Made by a program: the position numbers and the translations under genes. Shown piece by piece: positions 16,735 through 25,414 of a DNA stretch of 64,000 nucleotides (position 1 is its first letter; each line of letters starts with the position of its first letter). The stretch is from G963665005 sp963665005 (GTDB lineage Bacteria; Bacillota; Clostridia; Christensenellales; SZUA-584). Location of the stretch: contig CAXXTQ010000001.1 of NCBI GenBank assembly GCA_963665005.2, positions 1,054,001-1,118,000 of the forward strand, read 5' to 3'. Below the pieces are notes generated by a model. The model was not told where the DNA came from and searched no databases. It saw nothing but the letters and a program-made list of their open reading frames with translations.

Positions 16735-17932
16735 GGGCACGCTGATTTAATCGGGCAAACCATGAGTGAAATGTGATAAAATAGAAGAAAACGGTGAGGC
16801 CAGGCAGATGAAACAGCAGACGTTTTCAGACAAGGAATATTCCAACAGGCGAAAGAAAACCAGGCGGGATGAATTTCTGGAAATCATGAATGAAATCATA
16901 CCTTGGGACGAGTGGGTAGCGCATATCAAACCACTATTTTGACGGCAGACGCGGGCGTCCACCAATCGGGATTGAGAAGATGCTTAGGATGTATCTGCTG
17001 CAGATATGGTTCAGCCTGTCGGATGAAGGCGTGGAAGACGCGATATACGACAGCTATGCCATGCGCAAGTTCATGGGAATAGACTTCATGGTTGAACAGG
17101 TTTCGGACGCAACTACGCTGTTGCATTTTCGTCGGTTGATAGAAGAGAGCGGCCTGGGCAAGGCATTTTTCGATGCGATCAACCGCTGTCTGGAACAGTG
17201 CGGACACATAATGAAGGGCGGAAGCATTGTGGACGCGACGCTCATCAGCGCGCCGTCCTCAACGAAGAACGCCACCGGGAGCCGAGACCCGGAGATGTGC
17301 CAGACAAAGAAAGGGAACCAGTGGCACTTCGGTATGAAATGCCACATGGGCGTCGATGCCGGAACCGGCTATATCCACAGCATAGAAGCGACGGCGGCGA
17401 ATGTACATGATATCACTGAAGCAGCTAAGCTGATCAGGCCTGATGACGAGGTCGTGTACGGAGACGCAGGATATCTTGGGCTGGACAAGCGGTCTGAAAT
17501 TATGGAAGATCCGCACAAATCACAAATTGATTACCGTATCGCGCAACGCCCTGGGAAGAAGCGTAGTATGGCACAGGATCCCGCACGGGACTGGTATTGC
17601 CGTATGGAATATCAAAAAGCATCTGTCCGTGCAAAGGTGGAGCATGCGGTCCATATCATCAAGAATACATTTGGTTTCAGTAAGGTCTGTTACAGAGGAA
17701 TCGCCAAAAATTTAAACAGGCTTTACATGCTGGCCGCAAGTGCCAATCTGTTAATGTGCGCTCGCAGTGGCGGTTGGAGAAAACAGCTTGCGTAGTTCAG
17801 GGGACAAGTGCGTCCTTTTCTGGAGATTTCTCGGAAAAGGACGCTGAAAAGGACATTAATATCCTTAATAACCAGTATTTCTCCCATGTTTTTCACAGTG
17901 GGACACCGTAAGCCTTATTGATCAGCGTGTCC
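16735..17932 (+). mobile_element. IS5-family insertion sequence, copy 2 (inactive)
   Basis: Termini are GGGCACGCTGATT (left) and the complement of GGACACGCTGATC (right). TTAA at 16731-16734 and 17933-17936 is a 4 bp target duplication. The length is 1198 bp. The transposase frame is broken near its start. It is related to copy 1 but clearly diverged, so it represents a separate insertion. Confidence 0.82.
16808..17795 (+). pseudogene. IS5-family transposase, frameshifted near the N-terminus
   Basis: The gene starts MKQQTFSDKEYSNRRKKTRRDEFLEIMNEIIPWDEWVAHIKP and runs into TGA about 16940. The expected PYYFDGRRGRPP continues in the next frame, so a small indel around 16930 broke it. The rest (16950-17795) is open with the full catalytic set: IVDATLI, VVYGDAGYLG and KVEHAVHIIK. 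It ends RSGGWRKQLA. Confidence 0.82.
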
Positions 17933-17969
17933 TTAATGAAAGGATGGGTATAAAACAGGAGATATGAGA

Positions 17970-19106
17970 ATGGATACCGGTACAGCAAATGAAATTCGAA
18001 ATCTTTGGGTTAAGCTTGAAAACAAAGTTCCATCAAGTGTTAAAGGGGTTATTGGTTTTGATGGTTTTATTGATGAGGTTGTTCATGTTGTGGATAAAAG
18101 GATTGACCCGAAAAACTATACAAGAGTACTTACCCTTAAGGATTACGGGCAGCGGATAGTAGCCACCTCGGGGTTATCTTCTAACGTAGAGATAGTTACG
18201 GTATCGAAGAAGCTGGGAGGAAACGGACCCATAATGGCCAACGCGCTTATTAAGTTCGGTATGAAAATGTCATACGTTGGCGCAATAGGTTATCCGGAGA
18301 CGAATGCCGTTTTTAAGAGCATTGTAGAGCGGTGTGAAAACGTATATCCTGTTTCTGACCCGAGTTCGACGGACGCCATGGAATTTGAGGATGGCAAGAT
18401 AATACGGACAAAGCTTTCGCCGTTTCAGGAGCTTAACTTTGAAAGTATAAAACAGAGGGTTGGGCTTGACGTCCTGGCATCCCTTCTTGACGAATGCAGC
18501 CTTATAGGTTTTGAGGACTGGACGCTCCCGCCATATTCAGGCGAGATATGGAAAGGCATATACAATGAGGTGCTGCCGATTCTAAAAAACAACACGAAAG
18601 GAAAGATATTGTTTTTCGACCTTGCCGACCCGGCATCGCGCAGGGAGGAAGAAGTTTGCGATGCACTTCAAACGATAAGCCTTTATTCCAAACATTACAA
18701 TGTAATACTTGGATTAAATTTGCGGGAGGCAGTACAAATTGCCAACATTCTTGGAGGAGGTTTTGGCTATTCGGAGTACGATCTTAAAAAACTTGCTGAG
18801 TTTATCAAAGGATATATAAATGTAAATATGCTGGTGATCCATCCTCTAAAAGAATCGTGTTGTCTTAAAGATAGAGTTTTTTGCGAAAGGTCAGGACCTT
18901 ACTGTGAAAAGCCGAAGCTTACTACGGGCGCAGGTGATAATTTCAATGCAGGATTTTTGATGGGTATAGCGTTGGGAGCTTCGCCCGAAGAATCGCTGCT
19001 TTTAGGGATGGCAGCATCAGGCTTTTATGTTAGGAATGCGCGAAGCGCAGGATTTGAAGAAATAAAGCGGTTTTTGCTGTTATGGGCAAACGGTAAAATA
19101 GATTAA
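17970..19106 (+). CDS. PfkB-family carbohydrate kinase (cargo)
   Basis: A 378-residue ribokinase-like enzyme. Landmarks: GVIGFDGFIDEVVHVV near the N-terminus, KKLGGNGPIMANALIKFG (substrate-binding GG motif, about residues 73-90), and LTTGAGDNFNAGFLMGIALG (about 322-341) with the catalytic Asp in GAGD. It phosphorylates a sugar, nucleoside or related alcohol; this long subgroup has no assigned substrate I can name. CAGGAG is better spaced for ATG 17970 than for ATG 17964. It lies just after the IS5 right end, so its original promoter may be displaced, and it probably acts on the product of the oxidoreductase/isomerase enzymes. Confidence 0.82.
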   Translation: MDTGTANEIRNLWVKLENKVPSSVKGVIGFDGFIDEVVHVVDKRIDPKNYTRVLTLKDYGQRIVATSGLSSNVEIVTVSKKLGGNGPIMANALIKFGMKMSYVGAIGYPETNAVFKSIVERCENVYPVSDPSSTDAMEFEDGKIIRTKLSPFQELNFESIKQRVGLDVLASLLDECSLIGFEDWTLPPYSGEIWKGIYNEVLPILKNNTKGKILFFDLADPASRREEEVCDALQTISLYSKHYNVILGLNLREAVQIANILGGGFGYSEYDLKKLAEFIKGYINVNMLVIHPLKESCCLKDRVFCERSGPYCEKPKLTTGAGDNFNAGFLMGIALGASPEESLLLGMAASGFYVRNARSAGFEEIKRFLLLWANGKID

Positions 19107-19126
19107 TAAAAGTGGGGGCAGATCAG

Positions 19127-19200
19127 GCTTAAATGCTGGATGAATAAGCGGTTACAAACAGCTGCTTAAGATGTTGTCCGAAAAAGTGTTGACTTCCCCC
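19127..19200 (+). mobile_element. 3'-end remnant of the IS3 element
   Basis: The sequence from GCTTAAATGCTGGATGAATA to GACTTCCCCC matches the last 75 bp of the IS3 copy at 4725-5987 with two or three differences. It includes the end of orfB (KCWMNKR) and the right terminal repeat. The matching 5' fragment lies at 25196-25322. Confidence 0.8.
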
Positions 19201-19288
19201 GTAATTTGCAGCACAATTGTTGAGTTAGCAAAACAGGAGTGCTGGGGAGATATAAAATAAATAATAATATTATAAGAGGAGGTAAATT

Positions 19289-20203
19289 ATGAAACTTGGT
19301 TTGGTAAGCGCAATACTACCCGAATATTCCTTTGAACAGATAATAGACCTTGTGGCGGAAAACGGGTTTAAATGCGTAGAAATTATGTGCTGGCCAAAGG
19401 GAAAGGTTGAACGGAGATACGGCGGAGTGACCCACATTGATATGGATACAATGGACAGGGCGAAGGCCGACTATTTTCTGGAATACAGCGCAAATAAAAA
19501 TGTGGAGATATCAGCGTTAAGCTATTATCCCAACAACCTTGACCCCGACCCGAAAAAGAGGGCTTTCTTTAATCAGCATCTTAAAAAGGTAATAAAGGGT
19601 GCAAATATGCTCGGGCTGCATAACGTAAACACATTTGTAGGGCGTGATAAGGATAAGAACCTAAAGGACAGTATTGAGGATTTTAAAAAGGTATGGCCGG
19701 ATATCATCAAGTTCGCGGAAGACAACGATGTTAAGATAGGGATAGAAAGCTGCCCGATGTATTTCACGATGGACGAGTGGCCGGGTGGCAAAAACCTTAT
19801 GGGCGCACCGAGAATATGGAGAGAGTTGTTCGATATAATTGGCAGCAACAATTTCGGGCTTAATTATGATCCGTCTCATCTTGTATGGCAGAGGATGGAT
19901 TATATAAAACCCATATACGAGTTCAAGGAAAAGATAGTTCATGTACATATCAAGGATGTGCAGTTTTATCAAGACAAGTTCTATGAGGTGGGGGCACTGG
20001 CGACGCCACTCGAATACCATTACCCGAAGATTCCAGGGCTTGGCGACATCAACTGGGGCAAGTTTATATCAGCTATGAGAGATATAAGATATAAAGAGGC
20101 GGCATGTATAGAAATTGAAGACTACAGCTTCGAGGAAAGTTTGGAAGACAGGGTGCTTGCTGTACGGCAGTCTAGGGCTTTTATGAAGCAATATATACTA
20201 TAA
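19289..20203 (+). CDS. Sugar phosphate isomerase/epimerase, TIM barrel (cargo)
   Basis: A 304-residue AP-endonuclease-2-type barrel: MKLGLVSAILPEYSFEQIIDLVAENGFKCVEIMCWP, VKIGIESCPMYF, FGLNYDPSHLVWQRMDYI, IVHVHIKDVQFYQD, GLGDINWGKFISAMRDI and a closing EIEDYSFEESLEDRV. The E, D/H, H and E residues on these strands are the divalent-metal ligands of the family. GAGGAGG gives a strong ribosome site. It is much longer than, and distinct from, the 270-residue paralogue at 7462. Its partner oxidoreductase follows at 20378. Likely role: isomerisation of an oxidised or keto-sugar. Confidence 0.87.
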   Translation: MKLGLVSAILPEYSFEQIIDLVAENGFKCVEIMCWPKGKVERRYGGVTHIDMDTMDRAKADYFLEYSANKNVEISALSYYPNNLDPDPKKRAFFNQHLKKVIKGANMLGLHNVNTFVGRDKDKNLKDSIEDFKKVWPDIIKFAEDNDVKIGIESCPMYFTMDEWPGGKNLMGAPRIWRELFDIIGSNNFGLNYDPSHLVWQRMDYIKPIYEFKEKIVHVHIKDVQFYQDKFYEVGALATPLEYHYPKIPGLGDINWGKFISAMRDIRYKEAACIEIEDYSFEESLEDRVLAVRQSRAFMKQYIL

Positions 20204-20377
20204 ATGGTTTAAAGATTTAATTCTGTACTTAAATAAAGTGCATAATGCAAACGGGATCCCGTGCTGGATTTCAATAGTTCAGCGCAGGCATTCCCGGCTA
20301 CTGTACCGGAAATTAGATTATTAATGAACTGCTAATAAAAATGCAAAGCAATATTAAACTAAAAGGAAGGTAAAACA

Positions 20378-21436
20378 ATGGATAGAAAAATAGGTATAGG
20401 TATTATTGGTACAGGTACAATAAGTAATTTTCATATAAATGGATATTTAAAGACAGGGCGCGTTTTACCGGTTGCTGTATATGATGTTAACAAAGAACGT
20501 GCGAAGAAATTTGCTGAAAAATATGGATTCAGACATGTATGCGATTCAATTGAAGAGTTTCTTAGTATATCAGATGTAGAAGCTGTCAGCGTTTGTTCTT
20601 CCAACAAATCTCACGCATTAATGTCAATTGCTGTACTGGATGCCCGGAAACATGTTTTATGTGAGAAACCACCGGCATTTGAATTGAGAGAGATGTTTGA
20701 TGTACAAAAAGCTGTAAAAAGAAGTAATAAGCTTTACATGCCCGGTTTTGCACGGAGGTTTCTTCAAAAGGTAGTAATACTCAAATCCTTTATAGATAGT
20801 GGCAAACTTGGAGATATATTTTTTAGTGATGTATATTTAAGACGCAGAGTTGGCAATCCCGGCGGTTGGTTTGCAAATAAAGCGCTTTCAGGGGGAGGGC
20901 CGACTGTAGATCTTGGGGTTCATATTATAGATTCGGCCCGGTATTTGATGGGCAGACCAAAAGTGGTTTCAGTCAGTGCTGCTACTTTTAGTAAGATAGG
21001 TATTCGGGATAATATTAAGATGTTCTACCGCTATAAATCTGCGGATTATAACAGCTATTGTGACGTAGAAGATAGTTCTTTTGCTTTTATCCGTTTTGAT
21101 AACGGTTCGGTACTACAGTGCAAATGCAGCTTCAGTGAACATATAAAAGAGGAAACAACGAATATTGAAATGCAGGGGAGTAAAGGTGGAGCTGTTTTCG
21201 AACCGCAACTCGAAATATATACGGAAGAAAATGATTATTTGACAAACATCATTCCTGTTTATACCTATAACGGAAATGATCTTCAGTACTCTATTGATCA
21301 GGAAATAGATCATTTTATAAAATGTGTGAATGGGGATGAAAAATGTATTTCGACTGTAGAAGACGCTATTGAAATTATGAGAATTCTTGATGCGTTATAT
21401 AAATCTGCAAAAATTGGTCACGAGGTGGTAATATAA
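20378..21436 (+). CDS. Gfo/Idh/MocA-family oxidoreductase (cargo)
   Basis: A 352-residue protein with N-terminal Rossmann motif GIIGTGTISNFHINGYLKTG, HVLCEKPPAFELREM (EKP motif, about residues 92-106) and GGGPTVDLGVHIIDSARYLMG with the catalytic His region (about 171-191). AAAGGAAGG precedes ATG 20378. It is the partner of the TIM barrel 174 bp upstream and mirrors the pair at 6289-8274. The two oxidoreductases are only distantly alike, so the second pair is not a recent duplication. The substrate is unknown. Confidence 0.87.
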   Translation: MDRKIGIGIIGTGTISNFHINGYLKTGRVLPVAVYDVNKERAKKFAEKYGFRHVCDSIEEFLSISDVEAVSVCSSNKSHALMSIAVLDARKHVLCEKPPAFELREMFDVQKAVKRSNKLYMPGFARRFLQKVVILKSFIDSGKLGDIFFSDVYLRRRVGNPGGWFANKALSGGGPTVDLGVHIIDSARYLMGRPKVVSVSAATFSKIGIRDNIKMFYRYKSADYNSYCDVEDSSFAFIRFDNGSVLQCKCSFSEHIKEETTNIEMQGSKGGAVFEPQLEIYTEENDYLTNIIPVYTYNGNDLQYSIDQEIDHFIKCVNGDEKCISTVEDAIEIMRILDALYKSAKIGHEVVI

Positions 21437-21969
21437 GCAAAACATTTATTACTGCTAGAAAATATTGAAAAATATCGGTTTATACAAGAAAATTTCAAAT
21501 ATTCTGTGGCGAAGTCGGCCGAAATTCTGAAGATTGAGCGAACAGGATATTATGCCTAGCTTAGGAAATGGGAAGCCCTTGAGGAGAGGGGGGAGCGCAT
21601 CAGAAAAAGAGAATCAAAGAAGCGTTCGAGAAGAGGCTGTATTCGATTCACCGCTGGGGCGTCCTTGCAAGTATGAAACCAGAGACAGGAAAAGCGAGCA
21701 TTGGGATGCCTGCGAATGCAATGCCATCGAGTGTCTCTTCTGAACCGGGAAACGGTAATATGGTATGGATACCATTAAGCGAAGCTGCAAAGCATTTCTG
21801 TTACGGTGATCATGTAGCGGTTAAGGCCATGAATCTTAAGAGGCTGGCATCGTTGCGAATTTTGTACATGCCTCGCGGATAGTTTGGAAGGGAAATTTGA
21901 CTCAATTTTTCCGCTGCGTAGGGTGGTTGCGGGGTTGCTGAGGATACGTAGAGGAGGACGGCCTAATTA
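21437..21969. other. 533 bp gap holding the N-terminal remnant of an IS3-type OrfB
   Basis: From about 21470 one frame reads KYRFIQENFKYSVAKSAEILKIERTGYYA, then TAG, then LRKWEALEERGERIRKRESKK. This is the start of an IS3 OrfB from a different subgroup than the 4725 copy. The frame is lost by about 21700. The open stretch 21673-21882 has no recognisable content. The IS1182 element follows at 21970. Confidence 0.55.
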
Positions 21970-23581
21970 GGGTCTACTGAATAACTGGGAACCCCAGTAA
22001 CTACGGCGGATTCTGGCTATTCATGGTATAATAAGTGCAAGAAAAACAGCGAAAAAAGCACAAAAACTTTGCACTTAGGAGCGATCGAAACGTATGTATA
22101 AACGCAAATCACCGCAAATGACCATGCTCGAAACGCCTGAGAATTTTATGATGCTGACGGGACTTGACCCGAATAACCGATGGATCAAAATGTAGAAGCT
22201 GATACAGTGGGATTTGGTGGAAGAAAAATACGCAAAGAGCTTTAAGGAAACATCGTTTAGCCGACCGGCGAAACCAGCTCGCATGGCAATCGGTACGCAG
22301 ATCATTAAAGAGAAGTACGTGCTGTTAGATGAAGAGACAGTGGAAATGATCAATGAAAATCCGTATCTGCAATATTTTATCGGGCTTGAACATTTCACAA
22401 ACCAAGCACCGATGGAAGCGAGCGTTCTGACTTTGTTCCGTAAAAGAATGACGCCAGAGATGCTGGCGGAAGTTAACGATTACATCACCGGACGCGCAAA
22501 GAATGATGATGACGATAATGATCCGCCGAACGGTTTGGGAAAAATCGACGATGAAGAAAGCTGCGAAAACAAGGAATCAAATAAAGGCACACTGATCATG
22601 GATGCAACCTGTGTGCCGTCGGATATTCGATTTCCGACGGACATATCATTGCTCAATCAGGGCGGGGAATGGCTTGAGGGTATCATCGATGAACAGCACG
22701 AGAAAGGCTTGACGAACGGACAAAAACCGCAAACATATCGAAAAGTTGCGCGAAAAGAATACATGCGTTTTGCAAGAAATCGCAAACCTTCGCGAAAAGT
22801 GATACGACAGGTGAAGAGAAAGCAACTAGGATATATCAGCCGTGATCTAAAAACGATTGAAGCGTGCGGCACGGAAGGACTGTCACAAAAATCACTTGAG
22901 CGGCTGATGATTGTTCGCAAGGTATATGAACAGCAGAAGCAGATGTATGAGGCAAAGACACATCAGGTGGATGATCGCATAGTGAGTCTCAGCCAGCCGT
23001 GGGTACGTCCGATCGTGCGAGGCAAAGCAACAGCAAAAACCGAGTTTGGTGCAAAAATTGCAGTGAGCGTATTGAACGGATACTATCGGATAGAGCACAT
23101 AAGCTGGGACGCTTTTAACGAAGCCAATACGCTGGAGGAAACAGTCGATCGATATAAAGAGGAAACTGGGTTTTACCCACAGCGTATCCTTGCCGACAAA
23201 ATCTATCGAAACAGAGACAACCTGAAATACTGCAAGAAGTGGAACATCCATATGAGCGGTCCAAAGCTCGGTAGATCACCCAAGGATAAAGCGTTGTATG
23301 CGCAACAATGCAAAGATGAACGAAGAGAAGCTGGAGAACGCAACGAGGTTGAGGGTAAGTTCGGTACCGGCAAACGATGCTATGGCATGAATCGGATCGT
23401 TGCGCGTTTGAAGGATACCAGCGAAACGCAGATATACATGATTGTGCTGACGATGAACCTATGGAAGAAGATGAAGTCTTCTTTTGCGCTGATTTGCCAG
23501 TGGATCGGTTTGCGTAGATTGTTGCTTATGGAAGGCAGATGGGCTGATTCTCTGTCGATGGCGGTGTAGATCAGTGAGCCC
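21970..23581 (+). mobile_element. IS1182-type insertion sequence (inactive)
   Basis: The ends are GGGTCTACTGA (left) and, read inward, GGGCTCACTGA (right). Both are flanked by the palindrome TAATTA (21964-21969 and 23582-23587), which fits the palindromic target duplications of this family. The length is 1612 bp. It carries one transposase gene with an internal amber codon. Confidence 0.8.
22094..23569 (+). pseudogene. IS1182-type transposase, amber codon near the N-terminus
   Basis: The natural start is ATG 22094 (MYKRKSPQMTMLETPENFMMLTGLDPNNRWIKM), followed by TAG at 22193-22195. The frame is then open to 23569. Motifs: NPYLQYFIGLEHFTN, LIMDATCVPSDIRFPTDISLL (first catalytic Asp), YPQRILADKIYRNRDNLKYC (second) and NEVEGKFGTGKRCYGMNRI (Glu). 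Translation restarting at TTG 22214 would lack the N-terminal 40 residues. It is a fuller relative of the remnant at 8495-9130. Confidence 0.8.
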
Positions 23582-23851
23582 TAATTAAACTTGCAAATTA
23601 ATTCGGATAATATGTTAAACAGTATAATTTTTCAAAAAAATGATATAATATATCTTAATATAACTTGTTTAATAGCAAGAGGAAGAGGACTGTGATTTAT
23701 GAATCATTATAACAAGAAGAATGGTTCAAAAGGAAAGGCGAAAATGAATATAAGAAGTAAAGATTCAGGTATCAAAAGTACAGCAAATACCTGTTAAAAT
23801 AGCTCGAAATATGGTATAATTAAGAAAATCGAGTGAAAACGGGGGTTAACT

Positions 23852-24325
23852 ATGGCTTTTTCAACAAACAGTGTACAGCAGATGAGACTCGATGACAGTA
23901 AGAATATGCTGACTCAGCAAGAAAAAAAGATGCTGAAAAACTCATGGGCAAATGGCTTTTCAAGTCACATATTTCCCTGTATTAACGAAGGGCGGTTTGC
24001 CGTTTTATACAGCAACAATGCGGCTAACCGTCCAAATACACCGGTTAACGTGGTAATCGGTGCGTTGCTTATTAAGGAAATGTTTGGTAGCACGGGAGAA
24101 GAATTGTTAGAGCAAATATTGTTTGATGTACGCTATCAGGTTGCACTACATACCACCAGCTTTATCGAGCAACCATTCAGCGACAGAACGCTTACCCGTT
24201 TTCGGGAAAGACTGTACAACTATGAAAAGGAAACAGGCATTGACCTTAAGAAGCAAGAAATGGATGAGTTGGCAAGCAAGAGGTTGCAGAAATCAGCAAC
24301 GAAATGTCGTTTTACTGCAGCTTGA
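23852..24325 (+). pseudogene. IS1182-family transposase, N-terminal fragment only
   Basis: The 157 residues match the start of a second IS1182 subgroup: WANGFSSHIFPCINEGRFAVLYSNNAANRPNTPVNVVIGALLIKEMFG and RYQVALHTTSFIEQPFSDRTLTRFRERLYNYEKETG. A full transposase would be three times longer; here the catalytic domain is missing and the frame ends at CRFTAA. GGGGG precedes the ATG. The GntR gene starts 63 bp later, so a deletion probably brought the regulator next to it. Confidence 0.75.
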
Positions 24326-24387
24326 TTCTTGGCTTTTGACAAGGAAATCAAGTAAATAAAAGAAAATTAGTTATTATGAGGTTAAAT

Positions 24388-25182
24388 ATGAAAAGCGAAA
24401 ATCCAATATTTCTTTACAGTATTGATGAAGAAATTAATATCCCCCTTTACTATCAATTGGTTAGTATAATTAAACGTAATATTTCTGCTGGTCTGATAAA
24501 AACAGGAGATGCCTTACCGACGGAAAGTGAGTTATGTGAAAAGTTTAGTATTAGTCGATCAACTGTTAGACACGCGGTCGGAGAGCTGGAAAAAGAAGGA
24601 TTGATTATTAGAAGGCGCGGGAAAGGTACCTTTATTTCCGAACCTAAGATAAAAAGAAATATGGAAGACGTATATAGTTTTTCAAAAGAAATGAGAAGTT
24701 TAGGTCTTAAACCAAGCTCAAAAATTTTATCGTTTGAAACTATTACTGCAAAAATGGATATCATGAAAAATCTTGGAATCAAACACAGTGATCAAAAGGT
24801 ATTTAAAATTGTGCGTATTCGATTGGCAAACGGGGAGCCGATGTTGCTTGAGACGGCCTATATTCCGGTATATGTTATTCCTAATTTAACAAAAGAAATG
24901 ATTTTAAACGAATCATTATATATGATTATTAAGGAAACAGCGGGTATTGTACCTTATGAAGCGCAGGAATCGTATGAATCAATAATATTAGAAAAAGATG
25001 TAGCGTGTCTGCTTAAATGCAAACAATACAGCAGTGGGTTCTATATAGAAAGAAGAACAAAAACATCAAGTGGAGAAGTGTATGAATTTACACAATCGCT
25101 GATGCGTGGTGATAGGACAAAATTTGTAATAACCTTAAGAAACGATGAAGTACTGTTTAACCGGAAAGTAAATAAAAAGTAG
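24388..25182 (+). CDS. GntR-family (HutC-type) transcriptional regulator (cargo)
   Basis: A 264-residue regulator. The N-terminal winged HTH includes NIPLYYQLVSIIKRNISAGLIKTGDALPTESELCEKFSISRSTVRHAVGELEKEGLIIRRRGKGTF (about residues 12-77). The C-terminal UTRA effector domain (about 95-240) contains RIRLANGEPMLLETAYIP. ATG 24388 was chosen because GAGGT lies 7 nt upstream; the in-frame ATG at 24376 overlaps it. HutC-type regulators bind sugar phosphates or related ligands and repress catabolic operons. The palindromes TAACArATGTTA at 6183 and 10439 are the candidate targets (inference). It is the only classical sugar regulator in the element. Confidence 0.88.
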   Translation: MKSENPIFLYSIDEEINIPLYYQLVSIIKRNISAGLIKTGDALPTESELCEKFSISRSTVRHAVGELEKEGLIIRRRGKGTFISEPKIKRNMEDVYSFSKEMRSLGLKPSSKILSFETITAKMDIMKNLGIKHSDQKVFKIVRIRLANGEPMLLETAYIPVYVIPNLTKEMILNESLYMIIKETAGIVPYEAQESYESIILEKDVACLLKCKQYSSGFYIERRTKTSSGEVYEFTQSLMRGDRTKFVITLRNDEVLFNRKVNKK

Positions 25183-25195
25183 AAAAAGATTTTAG

Positions 25196-25322
25196 GGGTC
25201 TGTGCTAAAATTTCGGACAAGGTGATAAGCAGTAAGGCGGCGAAAATTCAATCAGCGAAAAATATATGATTGGAGAAAAAGCAATGTCCGAAATAAGAAG
25301 ACAGTACGATGAAGAGTTTAAG
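25196..25322 (+). mobile_element. 5'-end remnant of the IS3 element
   Basis: GGGGTCTGTGCTAAAATTTC to GAAGAGTTTAAG matches the first 125 bp of the IS3 copy at 4725, including the OrfA start at 25284. It ends abruptly after 13 codons of orfA (MSEIRRQYDEEFK). Unrelated text follows: a short frame with CKKCKTALEKCFF and WWRCE, a zinc-ribbon-like fragment ending at the IS1182 relative. Confidence 0.8.
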
Positions 25323-25414
25323 TGTCAACGTGTAAAAAATGTAAGACGGCATTAGAAAAATGCTTCTTTATGGTGAAAAACGACGGGGAATTGTGGTGGC
25401 GGTGTGAAGATTTG

